Assembly: GCA_019454045.1 (NCBI GenBank)
Contig: SKCR01007541.1
Coordinates: forward strand, 1 to 64,000
Source: Zanthoxylum bungeanum
Lineage: Eukaryota; Streptophyta; Magnoliopsida; Sapindales; Rutaceae
Direction: 5' to 3'
DNA: 64,000 bases
The notes beneath the pieces were generated by a model. That model did no database searches. It saw nothing but the letters and a program-made list of their open reading frames with translations, and was not told where the DNA came from. This document shows positions 1 through 12,499 of this stretch, one piece after another; the stretch's first letter is position 1, and each line of letters opens with the position of its first letter. The position numbers and the translations under genes were made by a program.

Positions 1-205
1 CTTGAGCTTCCGCACTCCGATTTGGTCCCCGTTTTTTTCCTGCAAACTCGTATTGGAATGCAGTTTTCATTAAAATATTTTAAAATAGGATAATTCGGAA
101 CCGGACCGGAACCAGATTGGAACCAAACAATATGGTACCTTGTTTAATTGGGTAGGTTCCGGTTCCATGCGGAACCGGAACTGAAACCGGTTTTTCTCAC
201 CCCTA
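1..205. mobile_element. Putative end of a hAT-type DNA transposon
   Basis: The segment is filled with GGAACCGG / GGTTCCGG motifs in both orientations (about 90-190) and ends in CTCACCCCTA near 205. Read on the reverse strand this is TAGGGGTGAG followed by AACCGG-rich subterminal DNA, the layout typical of plant hAT ends and related MITEs. The other end lies outside the window, so neither the inverted repeat nor the 8-bp target duplication can be tested. No transposase coding is visible. Confidence 0.35.
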
Positions 206-521
206 TTGTATACGCTTATTTGATCTAATTACAATTAGATTACTGATTATGATTAGATCGAAACTGAATCTGGTTCAGTGATACGTGTATATTAGACAAA
301 AATCCTAGGATTTACAGTATAGTGCGCAGTTACAACGTAGTTTGTAATTGACATTGGGAAGCGCGCTATTAGTTGTATATCCTTAAATAAAGTTCCTGGT
401 CAAAATTTGCTAACACGGGTCGGTTAGTAAAATCCGCTAAAACCAGTACATGTCGTATATCGTGACTTGGTCCGATGGTTTATCCCAATGAACCATGAGT
501 CTCGGGAGACTCATATAGACA
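206..521. other. Unassigned intergenic sequence
   Basis: About 320 bases of AT-rich DNA between the putative hAT end and the first LTR. I see no reading frame, tandem repeat or match to other parts of the window. A short palindrome around GAGTCTCGGGAGACTC (490-510) is the only local structure. Confidence 0.3.
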
Positions 522-1129
522 TGTAGGTGTTTATTTGATAAGACACTCAACGACTCACTGAAGGTTTCCTAATAGATGCTACACCAACGACAATAGGAAC
601 CTTCTGTGGGAACACAGAAACTGGGCGACGCATGCTGTCCCGGGCTCAAGGCCTAGTTGGGAGTACGGAGTAGCCCGCGGGGGACTAAACCGGAGAATAA
701 TGGAGTCGCCACCCGGTGTGAACCGGGAAAATGAGATTTAAGGCCGCACTCACCCCTCGCAAGGGAAGACGTCAAACCGTTGGGTTCGGAATGGTCCCTT
801 ACTTATGTCACTTGTAATGAAAGGATTTATGTAATAATTTAATCAAGTCTAAGTAACACTTATTTCCAAGAGTATCATGCTTCTAAATTCACATGCATAC
901 ATCAACAAGTTCATCACAACATGCAACATCACATGGCAATCTCATGAACATATTTCAATCATATGATATGGAAAACTAAGAACAACCTAATCATGCTTGA
1001 GTACTATCTTATGAATACATCGAATGGATAAATGCAGGAATACAAGTAATATGATTGGCTACATAATGCAAGGGAGATCACCCAAGAGGCAATTGTGCAT
1101 GAAATATGATGAGACAGACTCAGTTCAGT

Positions 1130-1345
1130 GTGTGCACATTCGTGTAGCGTTCGTAAACGCGTTCGAACGGTAAACAGAAGGTTCGCGTTCGTGTAGCGTT
1201 TGATAACGCGTTCGAACGGGGCCAGACCTGATGATACAAAATACATGCGCGTTCGAGTAGCGTTTGATAATGCGTTCGAACGGTAAACAGAAGGTTCGCG
1301 TTCGAGTTGCGTTCGATGACGAGTTCGAACGGGAACTGGCAGATT
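1130..1345. repeat. CGTTCG/CGAACG-rich tandem block
   Basis: Four imperfect units of about 60 bases each carry GCGTTCGA or GCGTTCGT, then GATAACGCGTTCGAACGG or a variant. CGTTCGAACG is a perfect palindrome. CpG density is far above the surroundings. Overlapping reverse-strand reading frames here arise from the repeat and do not look like genes. Confidence 0.6.
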
Positions 1346-2685
1346 GCATATATTCATATGGTTTTAGGTACCGCATTCAAACAGGATCACAACAACGACA
1401 TATCTAATCACATGGATATCTAAATCATGCATAAAGATTAACATACTAAGGATTAAATCATGCTTAAGAATAAATAACGCACTAAGCCTAATCAGGCTAA
1501 ATAAATAAATAACGTACTAACTACATCATGCTCAAATACAACTTTGGATGAAACGGAATATATGTATCTCTCAGGTGGTACGTGGAGTTGTATCCCGAGT
1601 GCAGACCGTACTACCGTCCATTCAGATTCAGCTACGGAATTTACGTCCGGGTTTCCATCCGATATACCACAAAAGAGAACATGCATTCCGTTTATCCGGA
1701 ATTCACATCATGCCTCAACAAAATGACTCTCATGCAATAAAAAATATATTAGAATAAGTAAAATACAAATGAAAGATAATAAATACAAGGTGCCCTCAGG
1801 TCTAACCTTTTATGTCGTCTCTCGGTAGTACGGTGTACGGTCGTCGGAAGGGTGGATGCTCCGCAACTCTTCCGGTTCACTGGTTCACTGCTCTTGTTCG
1901 TTGTCTTACTGTTTTGGGTCGTCGTTCTCCGTCTTTTGCTGCTGCTTCTGACTCCGATTTGCTGCCGCTTTTCTGGTGTATCTTAGTTACTGTTTTTGGG
2001 GTGTTTTGGCTACTGTTTTGGGTGTGATTTTCGGTGGTGTTATGGTGTGGTTCGGGGGCTGTTTTATGTGTGTTTTAGGGGCTGCTGTGTGGCTGACAAA
2101 GTGGGGGCAGTGTGTTGAAGGGGCGAAGGTGAGGCAGTTTGTTAATTGTGTTGTGTTTATGGCGTTGAAGGGCTGTGTGGCATGGGCGGATTTGTGAGGC
2201 TTATGGACGTGTAGGGCTGATCGGTTTGTGAAGGTGCTTTTTTTGTATGAATGAGCTAGGAGACTGCATGTCTTGGTTAGGGGTTGTTTATATAGAGAAA
2301 GACTAGGGCTTCACCTTGTCTCACAAGGAAGGGATTTGATTTTGTGTTGAGCAAGGAAAGTCAAAGATTGAGGGGGGACAAATTTGGTTGAATTAGGAAG
2401 TCAAAATCTTTAATTTGTTATAATTTATTTTAATTAGGCATGACATCTTTTTAATTTAGTTTAGATAGGAAGGAATCTTGTGTAATTGGTGGGTGAATAT
2501 CTTAATTAATGAATTAAAATATTTGATTGATTTTAATGTTTATTTCAATTTGGTATGTGATTTTTAGATTTGTTTTGATTTCACCATGTGTTAAATATGT
2601 GTTTTAAGTGGGCTTGGGCGTGTGGGCCAAGGCTTGGGCGAATTGGGCTTAATGTGAGGCTAGCAGCAAAACCAGAATTACTGAC

Positions 2686-2776
2686 ACCGTTCGAACGCCT
2701 CTTCGAACGCCGCAAGAACGCCCGCAATCTGTTTGGAGTTCGAACGTATACACGAACGCAGCACGAACGAAAACAG
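2686..2776. repeat. Second CGTTCGAACG-rich block of the solo LTR
   Basis: Contains CGTTCGAACG, TTCGAACGCC, GTTCGAACGT and ACACGAACGCAGCACGAACG within 90 bases. The last motif recurs almost unchanged near 19605 in an LTR of another family. Confidence 0.5.
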
Positions 2777-3977
2777 TGAACCTTGTTTATTATGAATTTC
2801 CCCTTCCGATGTCCGTTTTCCGTGACCTCCGTGACTTAAAAGGTAGTGTCTCCAAATGAGACTCATCATAGGGACTTATGTGCAAAAATGCAGTGCCTAC
2901 ACCTTCTCAAGTTGAGCGAGCATAGTGGTCCTTCGACTTGAGATACCATTGTGGATATATGAGCTGTCCTCCACACTTTGATGGCAGTCACGTCAACGAT
3001 CTAATCATGATCAGATCTCTGCCTATTCGTTGGGTGTGGACTGATGCTCATGATATCCTGTGCGTATCAAGATAAGATCCGTCAGTCTAGTGTACATGGC
3101 ATATGCATCCAACACATGTTTAAGATCTAGTAAATCCATGGTCGTGGTATAACTTCGAAAATCAGTTCCAAGTGCTATTTAGAGATCGTAAATTGAAAGT
3201 CGATTGTATTATACCGAACAGATTTGACGTTCTAATCTATATCCCAGGTATAATACGGATGGCCTGTGACGGAGGGATTATACGTATAATATGACCTCGA
3301 CTTGTATAATTTAGCGAGATTATCTGTGGTCGTCATAATTCATGAGTGGGTGAATTATGGACACGAAATTGGATTTCGTGACGGATAAACCTAAACTTAG
3401 AGAGTCCCACAATATGAAGTGAACTCGTTGAGCACTTGGGCAACTCGATATGAATAATACAGATTATTCATAATACTTCACCGGATTAGGTGAGTTAATT
3501 CGGATCGTTTAATCAGTTAAACGATAACACATGCATTAGGAAATTTTGTCTGATAATAATTATTTTTTATTTGTATTTGATATATAATACGATTAGATAC
3601 ACATTAATTATTTGTCAAATGAGATTTTGACACATACCATAAATATATGTATTTATTATTTATTGTAAATAAAAAATACATATATAATAATAATTATATT
3701 AATTAATTATTTAGATATTTAATTGTAAAATATTTGAATAATTAATCGATAAACTTTTTTCATAATTATTATGAAATGTGTTGAATGATTATTGGAAAAC
3801 ATGGCATTATTTATTAAGTTTATGTGCTTAAATTTGATTTGGCCAACACAAAAGCTTATCTTTTATCATTTTTATTTAATGTAATTAAAAATGTAAAATG
3901 ACCAAAATACCCCAAATGACGGCAATTCAATTTTACAAAAGGGAAAAATTATTTTCTTCATCATCATTCTTTCAACC

Positions 3978-4052
3978 ATGGCCGAAACTTGTAGAAAAAA
4001 AGCCCTAGGATTTTCTTTGGTCAAATCCATGAAGAAAAAAAGGAAAATCTAG
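3978..4052 (+). other. Short ORF in LTR with strong start context (24 codons)
   Basis: ACCATGGCCGAA opens a 24-codon frame beginning MAETC, rich in Lys and Arg at its end. The same start, ATGGCCGA in an ACC context, occurs in the partner LTR at 9707 and in both LTRs of copia family 2 (30317 and 38166), where the following residues differ. It may be an upstream ORF in the element leader or part of a conserved LTR motif. Translation is not shown. Confidence 0.3.
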
Positions 4053-4939
4053 AAAAAGTTTGGGATTTCAAGTGATTAAAAGGTAATCTACTTAACCCTA
4101 AGCTTAGAAATTTGATTTCTTATTTCTTGATGATTTAGAATAGTTCAAGGGTTCCTTCAAATCTGAAAAATTACGGCTTTAGGTTGTGGATGATGGATTG
4201 GAAGCTTGGATGCATGTGTGAAGTGTATTTGGTAGATATTATTGTAGTATTATGCCAAATCAATCAATTGTTGATGAGTTTCTATTCTAGATTATTGTGA
4301 CCACTCTTATTGCACCTAGAATTGTTCTTGAGTGCTTCATGTGTGGTGACTTTGATTAGTGTTATGGATTAATTGGATTAATCTTGAAATTTTATATTAA
4401 AGTATGAAAATTGGTTAATTTGGTTTCTGGATCATATCTGGTAGAACTGGAAATTATGTGATGATTTTGATGTGTTATGAATGTAATGGATGTGTTTTGG
4501 GAGTTGGAACAATTGCCGGAAAGTGTTTCCGAGTTGAAATAAGCGAAAACGGTGAAAAACGGCGTTACCGGATGACTTTTGATCCAACCGGATGATGGCT
4601 GTCCAAACAGTGAGTTTGTCACTGTTCGGGCAGCCCATGAACTGATCTGACACTATTGGGGCTGACCTGGGCAGTCCCCATAAGTGTTGGGTGGTCGGTT
4701 CGGTTAAAAACATGTTTTAGGCCATTTTGCGGAAAAACGATATTCGTAAAAGTTTCGCGAGTTTTCAACCTTATTTATGTTAATATTTGATATTGAATAA
4801 ATAGGTTTAGGTGAAATATGGATAAATTATTCATATTAGATATTGAATAATTTATTTGGTATTTTGAAAAAGTTTTAAAATACGATTTCGCCCGAACCCG
4901 CGCTTCCGCTGCGTCCATTGCCCAAAACACTAACAAAAA

Positions 4940-4951
4940 TGGTATCAGAGC
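4940..4951 (+). other. Primer-binding site (initiator tRNA-Met type)
   Basis: TGGTATCAGAGC, complementary to the 3' end of plant initiator tRNA-Met, lies four bases after the LTR end. This is the usual Ty1/copia arrangement and fixes the element on the forward strand. Confidence 0.8.
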
Positions 4952-7900
4952 GGGTCTGATGCTTCATCCATTACATTATTCATGCTTGATATTTGATATT
5001 TAATCCAATTTTAATGTTCGCACATGCTTGTAATCTAGATATGTTTCTTTACTTTTCGGTTTTACGTTAACGGAAAATATAACGGAAATTTAATAGTTAA
5101 ATTGTGTTATGTTTTCTAAAGTAGAATTGAAATGTTTAGAAAATGATTTAGATTAATTGTCTGCATTTGATGTAGAGTGTAACTTCCATAGAAAAATCTC
5201 CGCTTAGAAATAAGGTTGTAAAGTAACGTGTATTGGATACATGTTTCTTGGTCCGTCTTGTCAATACGGTTTATGGGTAACTTTTTATGGCTGCATCTGA
5301 GATTGTGCCAAAGTAGTGAGTGTGTAGTTGATAGAATTTTATCCATACCGGTTGTATATTGATACTAGACAAATTCAAGTGAAAGTGGAAATCCTAAACT
5401 TGCCAAAGCTGTCAGGACTACATCGGTAGCTTGAGTTTGTCATTGGCAAGTGTAGCCTTGATACGCCTCCCTGTGAACGTGCCAAAGCTGTCACAGTGAG
5501 AAACGGTCAGGACCAAAACCAGGAGTCACTGGTGAGTGATTGACAACGAGTTTTCTACCTAATGAATATACATAGGTGAGATCGTGTCAAAGCTGTGAGT
5601 CGAAATATATTCATAGGATCCTAATCTCACTATGGAATTCGATTTAATTATTGAATTCCCATTGTCCGTTGGGGATTACGGTATTACGTAAAGTAGTGGG
5701 AGACATTGCTGGGTTAAATCCATAACTTAAGCAGTGTGTAATATTTTGGAATTTACTACTTTCGTTTTCCTTTCATTCTATATTGTTTATAAAAATTAAT
5801 ACTTTTAATCCACTACATAGTATATTACTTGAATATATAGGTTTTCTGACTTTGCTTATGGTTGCGTAATTCTAAAATATGTTCTAGAAAGACAGTAGAC
5901 TTAGATATTGTTAGATTAGTTGAAACCATCGGGAACTGTTGTTCCGATTTTCTTGAAAATCAAGATGGTTTGTGAATTAGTTTCTAATTCACGATTAGGT
6001 AATCTAAATAGATATCTAATTTAGGATATAACTGTCTAGAAAGAATAGTTTCTTGTGCAGTAATAATTGACACGAATCAGTTAATGTCTTGAGATACTTG
6101 ACTGGCATTAAGAAAAACTCATTAGTATTTATTTATCATTTAATGACGTTTCTTGGCTTTAGTGACTTTTAGAAGTCATGTGTCTGACACAGTTTGCTAA
6201 TTAATCATTTGCAAATTGTTGTGAATAATTGAATGCAAATATAAAGCTTAAGAAAAATAGATGTGTATAGTTATGTATAGAGAATATCGATTATCACAAT
6301 ATGGAAACTGTAGATATTGGATACTAGATCTCCCGTCTAGTTATTTAAAATAATAGTTAATAACTGTTTTGATATTGATATCAGAACTTGTGACTATTGG
6401 ATAGTTACTTGTTCTGTATAAACAATTGTTATATATTTTAAGATGACTAGTAGTGCCATTAATGAAAGATAAGCATTAAGAAAAATATTCGGTTAAATTA
6501 ATAACTTAGAACTGTGCTTTATGAGATTTAATCATAAAAGCATTAGATGCTTATTCCGTATGGTAAAGGATGGTCTGATATGAGTTCACAGCATGAATCC
6601 TTATCCATTTAATGAATATTGTATTCGGAAAGTGGTTAAATCTCATTTAACCAATGACCGTCATTGGACCACAAGATTTATTAAACTAATTCATTGGATT
6701 TATTTAGTTTAATGAATTGAAAATTGCCTTGTATAGTTTTCTTTGCTGCGTAACTTAGTTAATGATATGTCATGACTTAGTTACGTTTTTCTAATCGAAA
6801 ATATGTTGAACGTCTTGAATTGTTCGAGAACTTTCAATATGTTTCTGATGAAACGCGGATAAAATATTTTGAATGGTTCAAAGATATTCTATTCGAAGTA
6901 TTGAAAACTATGAAATTCATTGCTTATCTTTGAATTGTTCAAAGACGTTTGATATTATCAAACGTATGAATTTATGGCAATTAGTTCTTAAGTTATTTAA
7001 TGAATATGATTCTTACTCAATATTAAACTTCTGCGATTCCATTTTGATGGAATTGGTTATCGAATCTTATATGATTTGATTCGTTGATATTGAGTGTTAC
7101 CGAATTAATTTTCAATACTCTTGGGGTTATGCTCCTCTAACGCTATTTCATCTCTTTAATTTATGTTCCATTCGTTTCTACAGTTACATATATGATATGT
7201 ATAGTAGAAAATTCGAATCTTGAAAAGTTTGAGATTTGAAACTTTCTTTTGTATAATGGTTATATAATTAAAAGTACTTGTGCTTCGGAGATACAAGTGA
7301 AAAGTTTATCATTTATTCTATTTAATAGAATATCGTATTCTATTTAATGGAATATCTTTTCTACGATCCCGAGTAATAAAATTATTTTGTTACTTGGCGG
7401 TTAACATTGGATGTTGACGATTGTAGAAAAGACTTGACTTATTGAATTCAAATGTGAGAATGATAAACTGTAATGGAACTACGTAATTAATAAGATGAAA
7501 AGACCATTAGACAACTTCCGTATAAGTTCAATAGGATGTCAGAGTCATTTACAAAGTATTTGATACTTAATGATTATGTTGTTTTCTTATTGAAGAAAAT
7601 TGTCCTATAAATTATAGTAGAAGCGATATTTGATATCGATTCTGGAACTTTGCATTGAACCATAGATCAAAAAATTGTTCATGGCTTACTACGATCAAGT
7701 TTTGAACTAGATTGAGCTTTCGTTATGAACGTTCATAAAATGTGCAAATTATTTGCGCAGCAAAAGCAAAGTGAGCTTGATAAAGGTTCGACCTTTATAG
7801 TATGACAGTGAGAAAGGTTTTACTCAGTGATCTATTGTAGATTCTGAGAAAACTTGTCTATGGTCGCACTGATTGAACAATTAAAGATCTGTTGGTTAAT

Positions 7901-8551
7901 GTTGATATTAAACAGTGTATTTTGGCTAAAGAATGCAAAGTGGCATTCTTGAGTGATTTCTTCGAATAAGAGATCTGTCGTGATTTCTTTGTTTCAAGAG
8001 TTCATTCTAGAATGGCCCTAGAGTTTGTATTCTTCTAAGATCACAGTTTGATATACCGACTTATTGAGCCTATTGTAAACTCAAATAAGCTTTCCAGAAA
8101 GTCGTATTCTCTGATTTTGATATTAGTCAGATTGTCTGGTTTTATCGAAGAATAGAGAATACGTATTTGTCAGTAGGGTCAGTGGGAGCGTAAAAATTTC
8201 TTTCTAGTATTATATATCCTAAGTCTTCTTTTCTCTGTATAACCAGTGTGAGTAGTCTATGTTATATTAGATATAAAGTTTCATATTTGATATAAAACTA
8301 AGAGACTTGTGAAAAACTCACATTAGTCGCGTATTAGAAATGATCTAATAAAGGACACAATAAGACTATCTGTATGACAGTTAGTATAACTGTTTGATAG
8401 TTAACGTGTCGTTTATGTATATAGTATTTATCTTTCATAAATGATGATACCTTTATCGAAAGAAAGATTGATTGGAATGTATAGTCAATCTTATGCATAA
8501 TAAAATGATGTCTTAATAAATATTATATTATGTACGATTAAAGATATCAAT
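4952..8551 (+). other. Non-coding interior of the LARD-like element
   Basis: 3.6 kb of AT-rich sequence in which I find no gag, protease, integrase, reverse transcriptase or RNase H motif in any frame; the longest frames are below about 80 codons. Short phrases recur, such as GCCAAAGCTGTCA or GCCAAAGCTGT (about 5400-5600) and AGTGGGAG (5690 and 8180). A structural or packaging role is possible but is inference. Confidence 0.55.
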
Positions 8552-10691
8552 CGTAGGTGTTTATTTGATAAGACACTGAACGACTCACTGAAGGTTTCCT
8601 AATAAATGGTACACCAACGTCAATAGGAACCTTCTCGAGTTGAGCGAGCATAGTGGTCCTTCGACTTGAGATACCACTGGGGATATATGAGCTATCCTCC
8701 ACACTTTGATGGCAGTCACGTCAACGATCTAATCATGATCAGACCTCCGCCTGTTCGTTGGGTGTGGACTGATACTCATGATACCTTATGCGTATCAAGA
8801 TAGGATCCGTCAGTCCTGTGTACAGGGCATAGGCATCCAACATGTGTTTACGATCTAGTAAATCCATGGCCATGGTATAACTTCAGAAATTAGTTCCGAG
8901 TGTTATTTAGAGATCGCAAATTGAAAATTGACTGTTTTATACCGAACATATTTGACATTCTGAACAATATCCCAGGTATAATACGGATGGCCTGTGACGG
9001 AGGGATTATGCGTATGCTATGATCTCGACTTGCATAGTTTAGCGAGATTATCCGTGGTCGTCATAATTCATGAGTGGGTGAATTATGGACACGAAATTAG
9101 ATTTCGTGACGGATAAATCTAAACTTAGTGAGTCCCACAATATGAAGTGTACTCGTTGAGCACTTGGGCAACTCGATATGAATAATATAGATTATTCATA
9201 ATACTTCACCGGATTAAGTGCGTTAATTCGGATCGTTTAATCGGTTAAATGATAACACATGTATTAGGGGATTTTGTCCGATAATAATTATTGTGTATTT
9301 ATATTTGATGCATAATACGATTAGATACACATTAATTATTCGTCAAATGAGATTTTGACACATGCCATAAATATATGTATTTATTATTTATTGTAAATAA
9401 AAAAATACATATATAATAATAATTATATTAATTAATTATTTAGATATTTAATTGTTAAATATTTGAATAATTAATTGATAAAAAAATTTCATAATTGTTA
9501 TGAAATGTGTTGAATGATTATTGGAACACATGACATTATTTATTAAGCTTATGTGCTTAAATTTGATTTGGCCAACACAAAAGCTTATCTTTTAACATTT
9601 TTATTTAATGTCATTAAAAATATAAAAAGACCAAAATACCCTAAAATGACGGCAATTCAATTTTACAAAAGGGAAAATTGTTTTCTTCATCATCATTCTT
9701 TCAACCATGGCCGAAACTTGTAGAAGAAAATCCCTAGGATTTGCTTTGGTCAAATCAATGAAGAAAAGAAGGAAAATCAAGAAAAAAAAATTGGGATTTC
9801 AAGTGATTAAAAGGTAATCTACTTAACCCTATGCTTATAAATTTATTTCTTATTTCTTGATGATTTAGAATGGTTCTAGGGTTCCTTCAAATCTGAAAAA
9901 TTAGGGCTTTAGGTTGTGGATGATGGATTGGAAGCTTGGATGCATGTGTGAACAGTATTTGGTAGATATTATTGTAGTATTATGCCAAATCAATCAATTA
10001 TTGATGAGTTTCTATTCTAGAGTGTTTTGACCACTCTTATGGCACCTATAATTGTTATTGAGTGCTTCATATGTGGTGATTTTGATTGGTGTTATGGATT
10101 AATTGGATTAATCTTGAAATTTTAGATTAAAGCATGAAAATTGGTTAATTCGGTTTCTGGATCAGATCTGGTAGAACTGGAAATTATGTGATGATTTTGA
10201 TGTGTTATTAATGTAATGGATGTGTTTTGGGAGTTGGAACAATTGCCAGAAAGTATTTCCGAGTTGAAATAAGCAAAAACGGCGTAAAACGGTGTTACCG
10301 GGTGACTTTTGAGCCAACCGGGTGACGGATGTCCAAACAGTGAGTTCGTCACTGTTCGGGCAGCCCATGAACTACCCTGACACTATTTGGGCTGACCTGG
10401 GTAGTCCCCATAAGTGTCAGGTGGTCGATTCGGTCAAAAATACGTTTTAGGCCATTTTGCGGAAAAACGATTTTCGTAAACGTTTCGCGAGTTTTCAACC
10501 TTATTTATGTTAATATTTGATATTGAATAAATTGGTTTAGGTGAAATATGGATAAATTATTCATATTAGATATTGAATAATTTATTTGGTATTTTGAAAA
10601 TGTTTTAAAATGTTTTAAAATATTTTGGAAAAACGATTTTCGTAAACGTTTCGTGAGTTTTCCACTTCGCCCATTGCCCAAAACACTAACA
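8552..10691 (+). repeat. 3' LTR of the LARD-like element
   Basis: Aligns with 522-604 plus 2907-4935 and ends AACACTAACA. Its first base reads C where the partner LTR has T. It carries an uninterrupted version of the site hit by the solo LTR in the partner. Immediately after it begins copia family-2 gag sequence. Confidence 0.75.
9707..9817 (+). other. Short ORF in 3' LTR, counterpart of 3978-4052
   Basis: Starts ACCATGGCCGAAAC and runs 36 codons, longer than the partner copy because the TAG there is AAG here. It is very Lys/Arg-rich. The length difference argues against strong selection on the encoded peptide. Confidence 0.25.
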
Positions 10692-11295
10692 GAAAGAAGT
10701 AGATACAGAGCTTCTGAAGGGCAAGAAGCGCGAGGCGCATCTTACTTCGACATCTCAGAAGGCCAAGGCTTGGCTGAAGGCTTCTGGAGGTGTGAAGAAA
10801 AAGAAGAAAAAGGGCAAGGCCAAATCATCATAGTCTTCTGGGAAGACTAAAGACAAATCCCAAGATGTCTGCCTACACTATGGCAAACGGGGTCACTGGA
10901 AGCGTGACTGCCATGAGTACAAGGCGCACATGAAGGAAGTGAAGATGGGCAAGGCTCCGGCTGTAGGTATATTTGTTATTGAAATAAACATATCCACTAC
11001 TGGTTTTAAAAATTGGATTTTTGATTCTGGATGTGGTACTCACATATGTACTGATGTGCAGAATCTGACTTCAGGAGAGATCGACCTGCGAGTCGGAAAT
11101 GGGACGAGAGTCGTTGTTTTGGCCGTAGGGACCTATGTTTTGAATTTTCCCTTGGGACATTTAATTACATTAGGTGACTGTTATTTTGTACCTAGTTTGA
11201 CTAGGAACATCATCTCTGTATCTTATTTAACCCGATACAGGTATACCTTTGTATTCTGGAACACTGGGTGTTTTGTATATAAAATGATATTTTGA
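10692..11295 (+). pseudogene. copia gag C-terminus and protease (decayed)
   Basis: A Lys-rich stretch leads to a zinc-knuckle-like CLHYGKRGHWKRDC near 10876-10920. The usual CX2CX4HX4C has Tyr in place of the second Cys, and the same change is present in the other copy near 33437. Then follows an aspartic protease core with IFDSGCGTHI (about 11015-11050), the Asp-Ser-Gly active site. The protein would normally be one gag-pol polyprotein with integrase downstream; here the frame closes at about 11295 and resumes in another frame after 11400. Non-functional in this copy. Confidence 0.75.
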
Positions 11296-11399
11296 TATGT
11301 ACAGCAGATGTTAATAATGGTCTTTATATTTTGAATATAAATGAATCTCAAACATATAACATAACAAATAAAAGGCTCACATTGAGTAAAACAGATGAG

Positions 11400-12480
11400 A
11401 CATAGCTACGACATTGTCGTTTGGGACACATTAACAAGACTCGTATTTCCACACTTTCGAAGAGTGGATACTTAGACGGATTTGATCCTAATTCATATGA
11501 AGTCTGCGAATCCTGTTTATTAGGCAAAATGCCTAAAACACCTTTTAACGGTAAAGGTGTACGTGCCACCGAGCTGTTAGCCCTCGTTCATAGTGACGTA
11601 TGCGGGCCCATGTCTAGCCAGGCTAGATGTGGATATGTATACTTCGTAACCTTTACAGATGATGCATCGCGTTATGGTTATGTGTATCTTATGAAACACA
11701 AGTCAGAAACTTTTGATAAATTCAAAGAGTTTCGACACGAAGTAGAAAAACCGACCGGCAAAAGTATTAAAATATTGTGGTCAGACCGTGGTGGAGAATA
11801 CTTAAGCAATGAGTTTTTGGATTACTTAAAAGAATATGGTATTCTTTCGCAGTGGACTCCTCCCGGAACACCTCAATTGAACGGTGTGTCCAAACGGAGA
11901 AACCGAACTTTGTTGGACATGGTAAGGTCAATAATGAGTCGTACTGAGCTACCAATTTCCTTCTAGGAATACGCATTGAACAATGCAATACTTATTTTGA
12001 ATAAGGTTCTGTCAAAGTCTGTTGGACAGACTCCATATTAAATATGGACAGGAAAGAAACCAGATTTCTCATTCCTGAAGATTTGGAGATGCTGGGCATA
12101 TGTTAAACGTTTGGATGGTACCAAACTTAAACCCAAATTGGATAAGTGCCTATTTGTAGGTTATCCTAGGGAAACCAAAGGATATTACTTCTACAACCCA
12201 TAAGAGAACAAAATATTTATTGCTCTTCATGCAATTTTCCTCGAAAAGGAATTCACAGATGCAGTGATAAGTGGGAGGAAAGTAGAACTCGATGAAAATC
12301 AGAGAGATACTATTCCTAGAACCGACCCCCTCACGGAACACGAATAGTTCATCAGGGATGAGACTGTTCCACAATCTTCTAATACACAAGAACCGCGTAG
12401 GTCGGAGAGAGTCAGAAAACAACTTGAGAGGTATGGGTTTCTGATCTTACCTCATTTAGATATTAATCTTATTAAGGAAG
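11400..12480 (+). pseudogene. copia integrase (decayed)
   Basis: The amino-terminal HHCC region begins RHCRLGHINKTRIS (about 11410) and has CESCLLGKM. The catalytic core shows the first Asp in VHSDVCGPM (about 11590) and the second in WSDRGGEY (about 11780). At the expected catalytic Glu the sequence reads NGVSKRRNRT (about 11885), so Glu is Lys; the other family copy keeps Glu there. A TAG replaces a Trp codon in the SFWEYAL-type segment near 11966. The C-terminal region continues in other frames to about 12480. In an active element this enzyme inserts the cDNA into the genome. Confidence 0.78.
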
Positions 12481-12499
12481 ATGAACCAGCTACGTATGA

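Larger units (their letters stand above)
605..2901. mobile_element. Solo LTR (2.3 kb) with CCTTC target duplication
   Basis: The segment begins TGTGGGAACACAG and ends GTGCCTACA, so it has TG...CA ends with a short imperfect inverted repeat (TGTGGG against TGTAGG). It is flanked by CCTTC at 600-604 and 2902-2906. The empty site is visible in the partner LTR, which reads continuously through GGAACCTTCTCGAG near 8625. There is no internal domain, primer site or second LTR, so this is the product of LTR-LTR recombination. Orientation is uncertain. Inside are a GC-richer block (620-780), a CGTTCGAACG-rich block (1130-1345) and a T/G-rich tract (1810-2230). Confidence 0.82.
522..4935 (+). repeat. 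5' LTR of the LARD-like element, split by an insertion
   Basis: Bases 522-604 and 2907-4935 align in order with 8552-10691. The solo LTR at 605-2901 and one copy of its target duplication interrupt it. The LTR starts TGTAGGTG and ends CACTAACA. Confidence 0.75.
522..10691 (+). mobile_element. LARD-like non-autonomous LTR retrotransposon
   Basis: Two direct repeats of about 2.1 kb (522-4935 once the nested insertion is removed, and 8552-10691) flank 3.6 kb without coding capacity. The left repeat ends in CACTAACA and is followed four bases later by TGGTATCAGAGC, a primer-binding site for initiator tRNA-Met as used by Ty1/copia elements. The repeats differ at roughly 7 in 100 positions in the stretch I compared by eye (2907-3150 against 8635-8880). 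With no gag or pol the element must have depended on another element's enzymes. The LTR end and primer site resemble copia family 2 in this window (28600-38423), a plausible helper. The five bases beside the two ends (agaca and gaaag) do not match, so the copy may come from recombination. Confidence 0.7.

Noticed and set aside
1004..1376. Overlapping reverse ORFs rich in Arg/Thr
   Set aside because: They are read-through of the CGTTCG tandem block in the solo LTR; the repeat has no stops in those frames.
1812..2197. Hydrophobic forward ORFs with many Val/Leu/Trp/Gly
   Set aside because: They come from a T/G-rich tract inside the solo LTR. The two frames overlap and match no family I know.
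4392..4622. 76-codon reverse-strand ORF repeated at 10122-10352
   Set aside because: It lies in the two LTRs of one element, so similarity is due to LTR origin. No domain, antisense to the element, no start or splice context.
4940..4951. Possible tRNA gene fragments at TGGTATCAGAG sites
   Set aside because: Only the 11-15 bases complementary to a tRNA 3' end are present, at the correct distance from LTRs; these are primer-binding sites.
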